Below are positions 26,399-35,306 of a stretch of 64,000 bases of DNA, piece by piece (the stretch's first letter is position 1; every line of letters starts with the position of its first letter). Location of the stretch: positions 250,501-314,500 of the forward strand of contig CP113055.1 in NCBI GenBank assembly GCA_026625625.1, written 5' to 3'. The stretch is from Blastomonas sp. SL216 (GTDB taxonomy: Bacteria; Pseudomonadota; Alphaproteobacteria; Sphingomonadales; Sphingomonadaceae). The position numbers and the translations under genes are program-made. The notes under the pieces are model-generated. The model saw only the letters and a list, made by a program, of their open reading frames with translations. It was not told where the DNA came from and ran no database searches.

Positions 26399-28183
26399 TC
26401 AGTTCAGGCCGATGATCGCGAAGCAGGTCGCAAGACCAACCCCCATGGTCAGCGGGATGCCCGCCTTGAAGAAATCGGTGAAGCGGTAATTGCCCGCAGC
26501 ATAGACCAGGGTGTTGGTCTGATAACCGATGGGCGTTGCAAAGCTGGCAGAAGCGGCGAACATCACCGCAATCACCAACGGGCGTGGATCGATTCCCAGA
26601 TCGTTGCCCAGCTTGATGACGATCGGCGTCACCAGGATCGCGACGGCATTGTTGGTGATGATCTCGGTCAGCAGCACCGACACGATATAGACCGCAAACA
26701 CCACCGCCCAGATCGGCGCATCGGTGAGGAATGGGGCAAGCGCGTTGACCACCACGGTGACGCTGCCCGATTCTTCCAGTGCCAGGCCAACGGCGAGCAT
26801 CCCGAAGATCAGCACCAGCACATTGCCGTCGATCGAGCTCCAGGCTTCCTCGGCATCGATGCAGCGCGCGATCAGGATGAAGCCCACCGCCAGGATCGCA
26901 GCAACCTCGATCGCGACCACGTTCAGTGCGGACAGGATGACCACCGCCGCCAGTGCGCCGATGGCGAGCGGGGCCTTGTCGCGGCGGAAGGCACGGGCAT
27001 TGGTGTTGGTGACCCCGAACAGGTTCGGGTTCTCGTACATCCGCGCAATATCCTGCTTGGAGCCGGTCACCACCAGCTTGTCGGCGGCGTGGATCTTGGC
27101 GTTGGGCAGGTCCGATCGCGGCAGGTTGCGATAGCGGCTGAGGCCCAGAATGCGGACATTGAGCAGCGACAGGAAGGGGATGTCGTACAGCCGGTTGCCG
27201 ATGCTGGGATGGCTCGGCGCGACCATCGCCTCCACCACCTCTTCACCCATCGGCCCGACATCGCCCTTGCGCACGATGCCTACCTTGAAATCCTGGCTTT
27301 TGCGCAGCGACATCAGCTCGGGCAGGTCGGTGCGGATCACCACCACGTCATCGGGCTGCAGGACCTCGCCGGCCAGGCTGTGGCGAATATAGCGGCCGTT
27401 GCGCTTTATCGCGGTCACCTGGATCTTGGCGCGCTTGAAAATGGCGGTTTCGCCCAGCGTCTTGCCGCGCAGGGTTGATGCGTTGCGGATAGTGAGCTCG
27501 GTCAGGAACAGTTCGTCGTTCTGGCCATCCCGGGTCAGGCTGGCATCATCCTTTGGCAGCAGCCAGGCGCTGGCGGATGCGAGCATGATCATCCCCGCAA
27601 CGCCGGCAATCAGGCCGTAAGGCGTGATCTCGAAAATGCCGAAAGCTTCCAGCCCGCTCGACCGCGCGACCGAATCGACGATCAGGTTGGTCGACGTGCC
27701 GATCAGCGTCGTCGTTCCGCCCAGAATGGTGATGAAGCTCAACGGGATGAGCAGCTTCTTGGCCGAATATCCCGTGGCTTGAGCGAGGCGCAGGATGATC
27801 GGGATCATCACCACCACGACCGGCGTGTTGTTCATGAAGGCCGATGCGACATAGACCCCGACGAACATCTCGGCGACCGCCAGCCGGGGATGGCGTGCGG
27901 CGCGGCTGATGATCGCCCCGGCGATCGCATCGATCGTGCCGGTGCGCAGCAGCGCGCCCGACAGAATGAACATCGCCCCGATGGTGATCGGCGCGCTGCT
28001 CGAGAAGACCGAAAACAGCTGTTTGGAATCAATGATGCCGAGGAACAGAAAGGCGCAGGCACCCAGAATGGCGATCACAGCCGCCGGAAAGCGCTCCATG
28101 ACAAAGCCTACGAACATCATCGCCAGGATGACCAGCCCGATGACGGCCTGCCATGTCTCGATAAACAGCCTGACATCTTCCAC
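26399..28183 (-). CDS. SLC13 family permease with RCK_C domains
   Basis: This 594-residue inner-membrane transporter of the SLC13/DASS type has two TrkA C-terminal (RCK_C) domains in its middle. The N-terminal membrane part includes MFILSGALLRTGTIDAIAGA, SAFMNNTPVVVVMIPIIL and GGTTTLIGTSTNLIVDS, with the NT-type SNT signature. Cytoplasmic RCK_C domains run from about residue 220 to 390 (LTELTIRNASTLRGKTLGET and onward). The C-terminal half repeats ITNNAVAILVTPIVIKLGND. The substrate could be sulfate, a dicarboxylate or another anion. It lies 38 bases after the MFS gene, probably in one operon. Confidence 0.87.
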   Translation of the reverse strand: MEDVRLFIETWQAVIGLVILAMMFVGFVMERFPAAVIAILGACAFLFLGIIDSKQLFSVFSSSAPITIGAMFILSGALLRTGTIDAIAGAIISRAARHPRLAVAEMFVGVYVASAFMNNTPVVVVMIPIILRLAQATGYSAKKLLIPLSFITILGGTTTLIGTSTNLIVDSVARSSGLEAFGIFEITPYGLIAGVAGMIMLASASAWLLPKDDASLTRDGQNDELFLTELTIRNASTLRGKTLGETAIFKRAKIQVTAIKRNGRYIRHSLAGEVLQPDDVVVIRTDLPELMSLRKSQDFKVGIVRKGDVGPMGEEVVEAMVAPSHPSIGNRLYDIPFLSLLNVRILGLSRYRNLPRSDLPNAKIHAADKLVVTGSKQDIARMYENPNLFGVTNTNARAFRRDKAPLAIGALAAVVILSALNVVAIEVAAILAVGFILIARCIDAEEAWSSIDGNVLVLIFGMLAVGLALEESGSVTVVVNALAPFLTDAPIWAVVFAVYIVSVLLTEIITNNAVAILVTPIVIKLGNDLGIDPRPLVIAVMFAASASFATPIGYQTNTLVYAAGNYRFTDFFKAGIPLTMGVGLATCFAIIGLN

Positions 28184-28221
28184 AGGCCGTCCCCCCTTGT
28201 CGCCTCAAGACAGCATATGCC

Positions 28222-29571
28222 TTAGCCGCTCTTCAGTTCCGCTGTCAGCCGCAAACTGGCCCGCCAGAACAGGAAGGCCGGAATCAGCCCCAGCCATGCT
28301 GCGCCATAGAGCACCCAGCGGACGCTATCCTCGCCGGCATAGGGCTGAAACGCATCGGACATCATGCCGAAGAGCAGCGGCCCAAGCCCCAGGCCGATCA
28401 GATTTTGCGAAAACAGCATGACCGATGCCGCAACCGCGCGCACTTCCGGGCGCACCAGACCCTGCACACAGGCATAGACCGGGCCGTAATACATGATGTT
28501 CATCGCGGTCGGCAGCACCAGCAGCGCCAGGGCTACCCGCCAGTCGGTGGCCGAATAGGCGAGGAACAGGATCGGTGCGGCCAATGCGATTGCCACGGCC
28601 GGGCCGGTGAGCAGGTGCTTGCGGTCGCGCTTGCCGAAATGATCGGCCAGCTTGCCGCCGCCCCAGGTCCCGATCATGCTCGAAATGCCCAGCGTCACGC
28701 CGAGATAGAGGCCGGTTTCGCCGGGGGTGAGCCCGAAATTGCGGATGAACAGCACCGCTACCCAAACGCCCTTGCCGTACGACAGGAACGCAATCAGCCC
28801 GCCGGCAATGCACAGAAAGACAAAGCAGCGCGACATGAGCAACTCGCGCAGCGCTTCGCGCACCGGCACCTGCGCCTTGGCGGCAGGCAAGGCGGCACCC
28901 TTGATCAGCCCAACCCGGCGCGGCTCCTTCATCAGGAACGGCACCAGCAGCGCCAGCAGTACGCCCGGTGCGCCGACCACGTAGAAGGCGGCGCGCCAGC
29001 CATAGGCATCGGCCAGGCCACCGCCGATCACCATGCCCAGCAGCGATCCGATGGGGATGCCCAGCCCGTAAAAGGCGATAGCGGACGAGCGCTTGTCCGC
29101 AGGAACGCTGTCGGAAATCAACGAATGCGCGGCCGGGGTGCAGCCGGCTTCGCCCACGCCGACGCCGACCCGCGCCAGCAGCAGTTGCGGAAAGGTCCGC
29201 GCCGCGCCGCAGGCCATCGTCATCGCCGACCAGATCGCCACCGACCAGGCGATCAGCGAGACGCGGTTGGTGGTGCTGCGATCAGCATAGCGTGCGATGG
29301 GGATGCCCAGCAGCGTGTAGAACAGCGCAAAGGCCAGACCCGTCATCAGCCCGAGCTGGGTGTCGCTGAGCTGGAAATCGCGCTTGATCGGTTCGGCGAG
29401 GATCGAGACGATCTGCCGGTCGAGAAAGTTGAAGATATAGATGATCATCAGCGTCCACAGCATCACGCGCGGACTGGATGCGCCATGAGTGGGCGAGGGG
29501 GCTGCTGGCGTGTCTGCGGCCATGGCGGACGATACATCGGTATCATCTGCCCGGGTGCGGGTGACGGTCAT
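28222..29571 (-). CDS. MFS transporter, spinster-like
   Basis: This 449-residue major facilitator permease begins with a hydrophilic, probably disordered, 37-residue N-terminus. The first helix is MLWTLMIIYIFNFLDRQIVS, followed by LSDTQLGLMTGLAFALFYTL, GIPIARYADRS (MFS loop 2-3 motif) and LLARVGVGVGEAGCTPAAHS. These are typical of the spinster-like group common in sphingomonads. Twelve membrane segments fit the hydropathy. The substrate is unknown. AGGAG lies five bases before the ATG, and a 41-codon upstream extension lacks family features. Confidence 0.87.
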   Translation of the reverse strand: MTVTRTRADDTDVSSAMAADTPAAPSPTHGASSPRVMLWTLMIIYIFNFLDRQIVSILAEPIKRDFQLSDTQLGLMTGLAFALFYTLLGIPIARYADRSTTNRVSLIAWSVAIWSAMTMACGAARTFPQLLLARVGVGVGEAGCTPAAHSLISDSVPADKRSSAIAFYGLGIPIGSLLGMVIGGGLADAYGWRAAFYVVGAPGVLLALLVPFLMKEPRRVGLIKGAALPAAKAQVPVREALRELLMSRCFVFLCIAGGLIAFLSYGKGVWVAVLFIRNFGLTPGETGLYLGVTLGISSMIGTWGGGKLADHFGKRDRKHLLTGPAVAIALAAPILFLAYSATDWRVALALLVLPTAMNIMYYGPVYACVQGLVRPEVRAVAASVMLFSQNLIGLGLGPLLFGMMSDAFQPYAGEDSVRWVLYGAAWLGLIPAFLFWRASLRLTAELKSG

Positions 29572-29739
29572 GCACTCTCCTGTCGCGCCGCTTCCTGACC
29601 CTTGCGGGGTGGGCGGCTGCTTGTGGAGCCATGCTAGACCTGTTTGCGCAGCAGAGGCAATCACCCTGCGACCAAAATGTGCCGTTAACGTCAACTGTCG
29701 CTACGGCACAGGTGGTTCAGCTGTAACGGAAAATGCCTG

Positions 29740-30810
29740 TCAGCCGCACTGCGCGCGGTGCAGCAGCTTCTGGTCGGCCAGCACCAGCGCCACCATCGCC
29801 TCGACCACCGGGGTGCCGCGAATGCCGACGCACGGATCATGGCGTCCCTTGGTGACAATTTCGCTCGCTTCGCCTTCGCGCGTGATCGTTTCCACCGGGG
29901 TCAGGATCGAGCTGGTCGGCTTGAAAGCGACGCGCACCACCACGGGCTGCCCGGTCGAAATGCCGCCTGCAATGCCGCCGGCATGGTTGGCGAGGAACTC
30001 GGGCGATCCGTCCGTGCCGGGACGCATCGGATCGGCATTGCGCTCGCCGCTGAGGCGCGCGGCGGCAAAGCCATCGCCAATCTCGACGCCCTTGACCGCG
30101 TTGATCGACATGGCTGCAGCAGCAAGCTCGCTGTCGAGCTTGGCATAGAGCGGCGCGCCCCAACCCGCAGGCACCCCGGTGGCGACGCATTCGACGACGG
30201 CACCCAGCGAACTGCCCGCCTTGCGCGCGGCATCGACCTTGGCCTCCCAGCGCTTCGCCGCTTCGGGATCAGGGCAGAAGAACGGATTGCGGTCGATCTC
30301 CGCCGCATCGAAGCGCGCAGGGTCGATGGCATCACCCCCCAGCTCGCAGACATAGGCGATCAGCTTCACTTCCGGGATCACCAGCCGCGCGACGCCGCCT
30401 GCTGCCACGCGCGCAGCGGTTTCGCGCGCGCTCGACCGGCCACCACCGCGATAATCGCGAAAGCCGTATTTGGCGTCATAGGCATAGTCTGCATGCCCAG
30501 GTCGATAGGCCTTGGCGACCTCGCTATAGTCCTTGGACCGCTGGTCGACATTCTCGATCATCAGCGAAATCGGCGTGCCGGTGGTACGCCCTTCGAACAC
30601 GCCCGACAGGATGCGCACTGCATCGGGCTCCTGCCGCTGCGTCGTGAAGCGCGAGGTGCCAGGACGGCGTGCGTCGAGGAATGGCTGGAGGTCCGCTTCG
30701 CTCAGCTCCAGACCCGGGGGGCAGCCATCGACGACAGCACCCAAGGCAGGGCCATGGCTTTCCCCCCAAGTGGTGAAGCGAAGCACGCGGCCAAAGGTGT
30801 TGAAGCTCAT
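29740..30810 (-). CDS. aroC: chorismate synthase
   Basis: AroC makes chorismate from 5-enolpyruvylshikimate-3-phosphate with reduced FMN, the last common step to aromatic amino acids. The 356-residue protein starts [20 protein letters not shown] and contains [20 protein letters not shown], the [21 protein letters not shown] segment (split here by the signature [13 protein letters not shown]) and [14 protein letters not shown]. The last two are PROSITE-type chorismate synthase signatures. It ends with [19 protein letters not shown]. It follows fabI and the DUF4160/DUF2442 pair on the same strand. Confidence 0.96.
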   Translation of the reverse strand: MSFNTFGRVLRFTTWGESHGPALGAVVDGCPPGLELSEADLQPFLDARRPGTSRFTTQRQEPDAVRILSGVFEGRTTGTPISLMIENVDQRSKDYSEVAKAYRPGHADYAYDAKYGFRDYRGGGRSSARETAARVAAGGVARLVIPEVKLIAYVCELGGDAIDPARFDAAEIDRNPFFCPDPEAAKRWEAKVDAARKAGSSLGAVVECVATGVPAGWGAPLYAKLDSELAAAAMSINAVKGVEIGDGFAAARLSGERNADPMRPGTDGSPEFLANHAGGIAGGISTGQPVVVRVAFKPTSSILTPVETITREGEASEIVTKGRHDPCVGIRGTPVVEAMVALVLADQKLLHRAQCG

Positions 30811-30892
30811 GCGGGCAGTCCAGTCAGGCGCAAAATGGATTTCGCGCGCTTTGCGGTATTGCGCGCGCGCTGTCCAGATGCTGAACTGGCGG

Positions 30893-31147
30893 TCAGGCGG
30901 CGCGAGAAGAGGGCAATGTTCGGTCCCCGCGACCGGCAATCAGCCCGGCAACCGAAATATCCTCGTCAATTGCTTCCCAATGGAGGCCACGCGGCGAGAG
31001 GGTAACGGCTGACCGCTGCTCCGGCGTCGCATCCAGCAGACGGTGGAACCATACCAGAGGCACGCCCAGCGACCGTCCGTCCGACAGGTTGACCCAAAGC
31101 GTGTCGTCATCGCAATGTGCCGAGGTCGGGCTAACCGAAATATCCAT
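30893..31147 (-). CDS. DUF2442 protein
   Basis: This 84-residue protein matches DUF2442: [41 protein letters not shown] and [15 protein letters not shown] are the usual three segments. The function is unproven. DUF2442 genes commonly follow DUF4160 genes, and the pair has the look of a toxin-antitoxin or small regulatory module. It overlaps the DUF4160 frame by 17 bases. The upstream partner carries an apparent frameshift, so this gene may be an orphan remnant even though its own frame is intact. Confidence 0.82.
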   Translation of the reverse strand: MDISVSPTSAHCDDDTLWVNLSDGRSLGVPLVWFHRLLDATPEQRSAVTLSPRGLHWEAIDEDISVAGLIAGRGDRTLPSSRAA

Positions 31148-31374
31148 GCCAAGCCCTTTCCAACACGCTGCGGTTGGCGCGGACGATCAGCATTGCTATC
31201 GCCAGATCGCGCCTGTTCAGGCCTTGGTTATAGGCCACCGACACTTCCCCACCAAGCCAGAACTTGGCCTCACCATCGCCATTGGTGACGTGAACATGAC
31301 ATGGCTCGAGCGGACTACCTTCGTCGGAATAGCAAAAAGAACCGAAAGCCTCTCTCACGCAGGACCGTTGGCAC
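31131..31374 (-). pseudogene. DUF4160 gene with an apparent single-base frameshift
   Basis: The intact 3' frame encodes YSDEGSPLEPCHVHVTNGDG, EAKFWLGGEVSVAYNQGLNR and ERAWHGYFG, clear DUF4160 sequence, but lacks the conserved start. Seen in the adjacent frame from a GTG at 31374 is VPTVLRERGFRFF, the expected N-terminus. The two frames join if one T is removed from the five-T run (plus strand A at 31334-31338), giving RFFCYSDEG. This is either a real mutation, a phase-variable tract or a sequencing error. A short product from a GTG at 31358 is possible but not family-like. It follows fabI directly. Confidence 0.75.
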
Positions 31375-31380
31375 GACCGC

Positions 31381-32184
31381 TCAATCCAGCGCGATGTCGG
31401 GTGCGTCTTCCTGCTTCATGCCTACCACGTGATAGCCCGAATCGACATGGTGCGTTTCGCCTGTCACGCCCGAGGACAGGTCGGAGCACAGATACAGGCC
31501 TGCACCGCCAACATCCTCGATGGTCACGTTGCGGCGCAACGGCGCGTTATATTCGTTCCATTTGAGGATGTAGCGGAAGTCGCCGATGCCGCTGGCGGCG
31601 AGCGTCTTGATCGGCCCGGCGGAGATGGCGTTGACGCGGATGTTCTCGCGGCCCAGATCGTTGGCGAGATATTTCACGCTGGTTTCCAGCGCCGCCTTGG
31701 CCACGCCCATCACGTTGTAATGCGGGATGACCTTTTCCGCGCCATAATAGCTCAGCGTCACGATCGAACCGCCATCGGGCATCATCGCCCGCGCCCTTTT
31801 TGCAACCGCAACAAGCGAATAGGCGGAGATGTTCATGGTCATCAGGAAGTTTTCGAGGCTGGTATCGACATACAGGCCGCGCAGCTCGTTCTTGTCCGAA
31901 AAGCCGATGGCATGGACGACGAAATCGATCGTCGGCCAGCGCGCCGCGAGTGTCTCGAACGCGCGGTCGAGCGCCGCCATGTCCGATACGTCGCAATCGA
32001 AGGTGAAGTCGCTGCCCAGCTCTGCCGCCAGCGGGATGACGCGCTTGCCAAGGGCCTCGCCCTGATAGCTGAACGCCAGCTCTGCGCCATGTTCGGCGAG
32101 CTTCTGCGCAATACCCCAGGCGAGCGACTTGTTGTTGGCAAGCCCCATGATGAGGCCACGTTTGCCCTTCATCAGTCCGTCCAT
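31381..32184 (-). CDS. fabI: enoyl-[acyl-carrier-protein] reductase (NADH)
   Basis: FabI reduces trans-2-enoyl-ACP in the last step of each fatty acid elongation cycle. The 267-residue SDR-fold protein has the FabI-type nucleotide loop GLANNKSLAWGIA, FVVHAIGFSDKNELRG, and the catalytic set Y147 (SYYGAEK), Y156 and K163 (YNVMGVAK). NAISAGPIKTLAASGIG follows. The numbering coincides with that of E. coli FabI. The stop lies 7 bases before the GTG of the DUF4160 frame. It is the probable target of triclosan-like inhibitors by family knowledge. Confidence 0.96.
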   Translation of the reverse strand: MDGLMKGKRGLIMGLANNKSLAWGIAQKLAEHGAELAFSYQGEALGKRVIPLAAELGSDFTFDCDVSDMAALDRAFETLAARWPTIDFVVHAIGFSDKNELRGLYVDTSLENFLMTMNISAYSLVAVAKRARAMMPDGGSIVTLSYYGAEKVIPHYNVMGVAKAALETSVKYLANDLGRENIRVNAISAGPIKTLAASGIGDFRYILKWNEYNAPLRRNVTIEDVGGAGLYLCSDLSSGVTGETHHVDSGYHVVGMKQEDAPDIALD

Positions 32185-32195
32185 GTCTTGGTCCT

Positions 32196-33089
32196 TCAGT
32201 CTGTGTCTGTTTCTTGCGGCACACCGCCGCGCGCCCGCGCAATGGCGGCGTTCAATTCGGCCCCGATTACCATAGCAAGACCGATGAGAAAGAAGAAAAT
32301 CAGGCTGACCATCACGCCGGCGAGGCTGCCATAGGTCAGGTCATAATCGGCAAAGGTCCCCAGAAAATAGGGCAGCAGCGCCAGGCTCGCCATCCACCAG
32401 ATGCTGATGAACAACGGCCCCGGCCAGAATGGATGGCCTGCGCGCCGGTAGACCGTGGGGGTCAGCATGCCGAATACGAGGTAGAGCATGCCGAGCAGCA
32501 CCAGAAAGGTGAACAACTGGCTGAACGCGACCAGCGACAGGGCGTTGTCGGGGAAGGGGACGTTCTGGGCGATGACCTCGGCGGCGCCCACAAGCACCAC
32601 CTGCATGCTGAGCGCGAGCATGGTGGCGATCACCGCGATGATGATCAACGCCATCGACCCCAGGCGATAGCGCCAGAACGGCTTGTTGGACGCCGCGCCA
32701 TAAGCCCGGCGGATCACCGAGCGGATCGATTCGATCAGGCTGCCGGTGGTCCACAGGCCGACGATAACCGCCAGCCACAATAACGGGCCGGTGCGCGCGG
32801 TCATCGACGCTTCGACCGGCCCCGCCAGCACATCGGCCATGCTGGGCGGGACGGCGGCCAGGAAGGCCCTGACCGCTTCCTGCCCATATTCGCTGCGCCC
32901 GAAGACGCCGCCCAAGGCTGCTGCCACGACGAAGAACGGAAAAACGCTCAGCAGCGCGAGATAGGCAAAGTTGCCCGCAACCACCCCGCCATTGGTGGCA
33001 ACATTGGCCGCCACCTCGCGCAAGATGGCCTTGGCCTGCACGTAATGCTTGCTGAGCCTCTGCGGCAAAATCCGTTCAATCGCGGACAT
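32196..33089 (-). CDS. YihY/BrkB family inner-membrane protein
   Basis: This 297-residue polytopic membrane protein of the YihY (BrkB, formerly 'RNase BN') family has unknown biochemical function. The family core is visible: NGGVVAGNFAYLALLSVFPF, GPLLWLAVIVGLWTTGSLIE, SIRSVIRRAYG, LLGMLYLVFGMLTPTVYRR and YGSLAGVMVSLIFFFLIGLA. About six membrane segments are expected. It lies 11 bases upstream of fabI, so they are probably co-transcribed. Confidence 0.9.
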   Translation of the reverse strand: MSAIERILPQRLSKHYVQAKAILREVAANVATNGGVVAGNFAYLALLSVFPFFVVAAALGGVFGRSEYGQEAVRAFLAAVPPSMADVLAGPVEASMTARTGPLLWLAVIVGLWTTGSLIESIRSVIRRAYGAASNKPFWRYRLGSMALIIIAVIATMLALSMQVVLVGAAEVIAQNVPFPDNALSLVAFSQLFTFLVLLGMLYLVFGMLTPTVYRRAGHPFWPGPLFISIWWMASLALLPYFLGTFADYDLTYGSLAGVMVSLIFFFLIGLAMVIGAELNAAIARARGGVPQETDTD

Positions 33090-33103
33090 GCAAGATCCTG
33101 CGG

Positions 33104-34042
33104 TCAGCCGGCCAGACCGCAGCGCGGGTCATAATCGGCGCTCCAGCCTTCGACGAACGCGCTCAGCGCCGCATCGCCGCCTTCGGGAAGCCGGATCTGC
33201 AGTTCGATGATCTGGTCACCGCGCACGCCGTTCTTGCCATGAAAGCCCTTGCCCTTGAGGCGGAGCTGCTGGCCCGACTGGCTGCCCGGCTTGATCTTCA
33301 GCATCACCGCGCCATCGACCGTGGGCACGCGGACGTCGCCGCCTGCGACCGCTTCCTTGAGCGAGACCGGCAGATCCAGCCGCACATTGTCGCCATCGCG
33401 GCGGAAGAACCGGTGCGGCCGGACCTCTATGGTCACGATGCCGTCGCCATGCCCGCCGGGGCCAGGCTGGCCCTTGCCGGACAGGCGCATGTTGGTGCCC
33501 GTCTCGACACCATTGGGCAGCTTGAGGTCGATGGTCTTGCCATCGGCCAGCGTGATCCGCTGCGGCTTCAGCGTGGCGGCATCGGTGAAGTCTACCGCCA
33601 TCTTGTAGGCGACATTGGCCCCCTTGGGGGCATTCTGCCTTGTGCCGCTATAGGCCCCGCCGCCGCTAGCCCTGTTGCCGCCACCAAAGCCGCCGAACAG
33701 GCCATCAAAGATATCGGCAAAATCGATGCCGTCATTGCCGAAGCCGGAAAAGCCCGCATTGTCGCTCGACCGGCCCTGCTGGCGATAGCCGCCACCGCCA
33801 AAGCCGAACGGCGCGGCCGGGTTACCGTCGATATCGATCTCGCCGCGGTCGAAGCGCGCGCGCTTGTCCTTGTCGGACAGCAGGTCATACGCCCGCGTCA
33901 CTTCCGAAAAGCGCGCAGCGGCCGCCGGATTGTCCTTGTTGTAATCCGGGTGCAGCTCCTTGGCGAGCTTGCGGTACGCGCTCTTGATGTCCTTCTCGCT
34001 TGCGCCCTTGGAAACACCGAGAATTGCATAGGGATCAGCCAT
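33104..34042 (-). CDS. CbpA-like J-domain protein (DnaJ class B)
   Basis: This is a DnaJ-class co-chaperone that stimulates DnaK ATPase. The 312-residue protein has an N-terminal J domain with the HPD motif in KELHPDYNKD (about residue 31), a Gly/Phe-rich linker, and two C-terminal substrate-binding beta domains (NGVETGTNMRLSGKG, RPHRFFRRDGDN, GDVRVPTVDGAVMLKI). The cysteine-rich zinc domain of true DnaJ is absent, so this is the CbpA/class II type. A second ATG five codons earlier (34057) is possible. Neither has a good ribosome-binding site. Confidence 0.9.
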   Translation of the reverse strand: MADPYAILGVSKGASEKDIKSAYRKLAKELHPDYNKDNPAAAARFSEVTRAYDLLSDKDKRARFDRGEIDIDGNPAAPFGFGGGGYRQQGRSSDNAGFSGFGNDGIDFADIFDGLFGGFGGGNRASGGGAYSGTRQNAPKGANVAYKMAVDFTDAATLKPQRITLADGKTIDLKLPNGVETGTNMRLSGKGQPGPGGHGDGIVTIEVRPHRFFRRDGDNVRLDLPVSLKEAVAGGDVRVPTVDGAVMLKIKPGSQSGQQLRLKGKGFHGKNGVRGDQIIELQIRLPEGGDAALSAFVEGWSADYDPRCGLAG

Positions 34043-34121
34043 GAATGTGGTCGCCATTGTTGGTGAGGATATCCATTGTTGCCGATTTACAACAATATCT
34101 GGGGTAGGGGCAGGGCATTTT

Positions 34122-34583
34122 TCAAGCCGGGATGCGGCGGTCCGAGGGGCCGCGCAATAAAATTGTCCGCACCACGATGTAAAGTGCCAGGCCGAACGGT
34201 CCTGCAGCAAAGGTGAAGAACAGGATCGGTGCCTGGACCAGCCGCCCCTTCAGCGTGCCCAGCCCATGCGCATCGGCATTGCGCGCGATCCACAGGCCGA
34301 CGAACAGGTCGAACGCCAGATAGTGCACCCAGCCGATCGTGACCCCGGGGTCGCTGGCAAAGATGCTGCGCACGCCCTTGATCGTCGAGAAATCCGCGCC
34401 GCCGCCGGTCGGCACGATCCCGGTCAGCACCAGAGTCAGGCCCAGGACATAGCCCAGCGCGAGCAGCAGAAGCGGGCCGAAGAACAGCGCCGACATCACG
34501 CTCTCGCGACGCGGGGCAAGGATCAGCACGGCCCAGGCGATCATTGCCAGCAGATTGGCCGCCCCGAAAATCTGTTCCCACAT
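34122..34583 (-). CDS. ABA4-like (DUF4281) membrane protein
   Basis: This 153-residue membrane protein with four hydrophobic segments resembles the ABA4-like/DUF4281 family. Diagnostic parts are MWEQIFGAANLLAMIAWAVL, GVRSIFASDPGVTIGWVHYL, AFDLFVGLWIARNADAHGL and PILFFTFAAGPFGLALY. In plants ABA4 takes part in neoxanthin formation. In carotenoid-making sphingomonads a link to carotenoids is possible but unproven. It is divergent from pdxH across a 139-base gap. Confidence 0.87.
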   Translation of the reverse strand: MWEQIFGAANLLAMIAWAVLILAPRRESVMSALFFGPLLLLALGYVLGLTLVLTGIVPTGGGADFSTIKGVRSIFASDPGVTIGWVHYLAFDLFVGLWIARNADAHGLGTLKGRLVQAPILFFTFAAGPFGLALYIVVRTILLRGPSDRRIPA

Positions 34584-34722
34584 CGCCGGCTATCCCCTTG
34601 ATGACCGCAGCAAAACCCTGTTCATCGCCAGGCCGCTGCGCCATAAGCCGCGCTGGCGGAATCACCACTGTCTTATATGGTTAAGGCAGTCAAGCGAGCC
34701 GCATTGACCAAGGCAGGATGAA

Positions 34723-35301
34723 ATGGCCGACGATCCCTTTGCGCTGTTCGATACATGGTATGCTCAGGCGCGCGAGACCGAGATCAACGACAGCAATGCG
34801 ATGGCGCTGGCGACTGCGAACGAGCAGGGCCACCCTTCGGTCCGCATGGTGCTGCTGAAAGGCCATGGTCCGGACGGGTTCATCTTCTACACCAATTACG
34901 AGGGCCGCAAGGGCGGCGAGCTGCTCGCCAATCCGCATGCCGCGCTGCTGTTCCACTGGAAGTCCTGGCGCCGCCAGATCCGTATCGAAGGGCCGGTTCA
35001 ACCGGTCGATGATGCGACCGCCGATGCCTATTTCGCGAGCCGGTCGCGCGATTCGCAGCTGGGGGCCTGGGCTTCGGACCAGTCGCGCCCGCTGCCCGAA
35101 CGCGCGATCTTCGAACAGCGGTTCGCCGAAGTGCAGGCGCTGTTCGCCGACAAGCCCGTGCCCCGGCCGCCACATTGGTCTGGCTTCCGCGTCGTGCCGC
35201 AGCGGATCGAGTTCTGGGAAGATCGCGACCACCGGCTGCATCATCGTCGCGTATTCACCCGGACCGGAAACGGTTGGGATGAAGGACTGCTGTACCCCTG
35301 A
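34723..35301 (+). CDS. pdxH: pyridoxamine 5'-phosphate oxidase
   Basis: PdxH oxidises pyridoxine or pyridoxamine 5'-phosphate to pyridoxal 5'-phosphate with FMN. The 192-residue protein shows NAMALATANEQGHPSVRMVL, GFIFYTNYEGRKGGELLANP, the FMN-binding SWRRQIRIEG, SQLGAWASDQSRPL, and the C-terminal signature PPHWSGFRVVPQRIEFWED and RLHHRRVF. It is slightly short for the family, consistent with a trimmed N-terminus. The phzF-like gene follows by 5 bases and is probably co-transcribed. Confidence 0.95.
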   Translation: MADDPFALFDTWYAQARETEINDSNAMALATANEQGHPSVRMVLLKGHGPDGFIFYTNYEGRKGGELLANPHAALLFHWKSWRRQIRIEGPVQPVDDATADAYFASRSRDSQLGAWASDQSRPLPERAIFEQRFAEVQALFADKPVPRPPHWSGFRVVPQRIEFWEDRDHRLHHRRVFTRTGNGWDEGLLYP

Positions 35302-35306
35302 GGACC

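Noticed and set aside
26384-26404. TGATC...GATCA palindrome between the convergent exported-protein and SLC13 genes
   Set aside because: Too short and without a T-run; it consists largely of the two stop-codon regions.
33104-34042. Full DnaJ
   Set aside because: The four CxxCxGxG zinc repeats are absent, so it was called CbpA-like.
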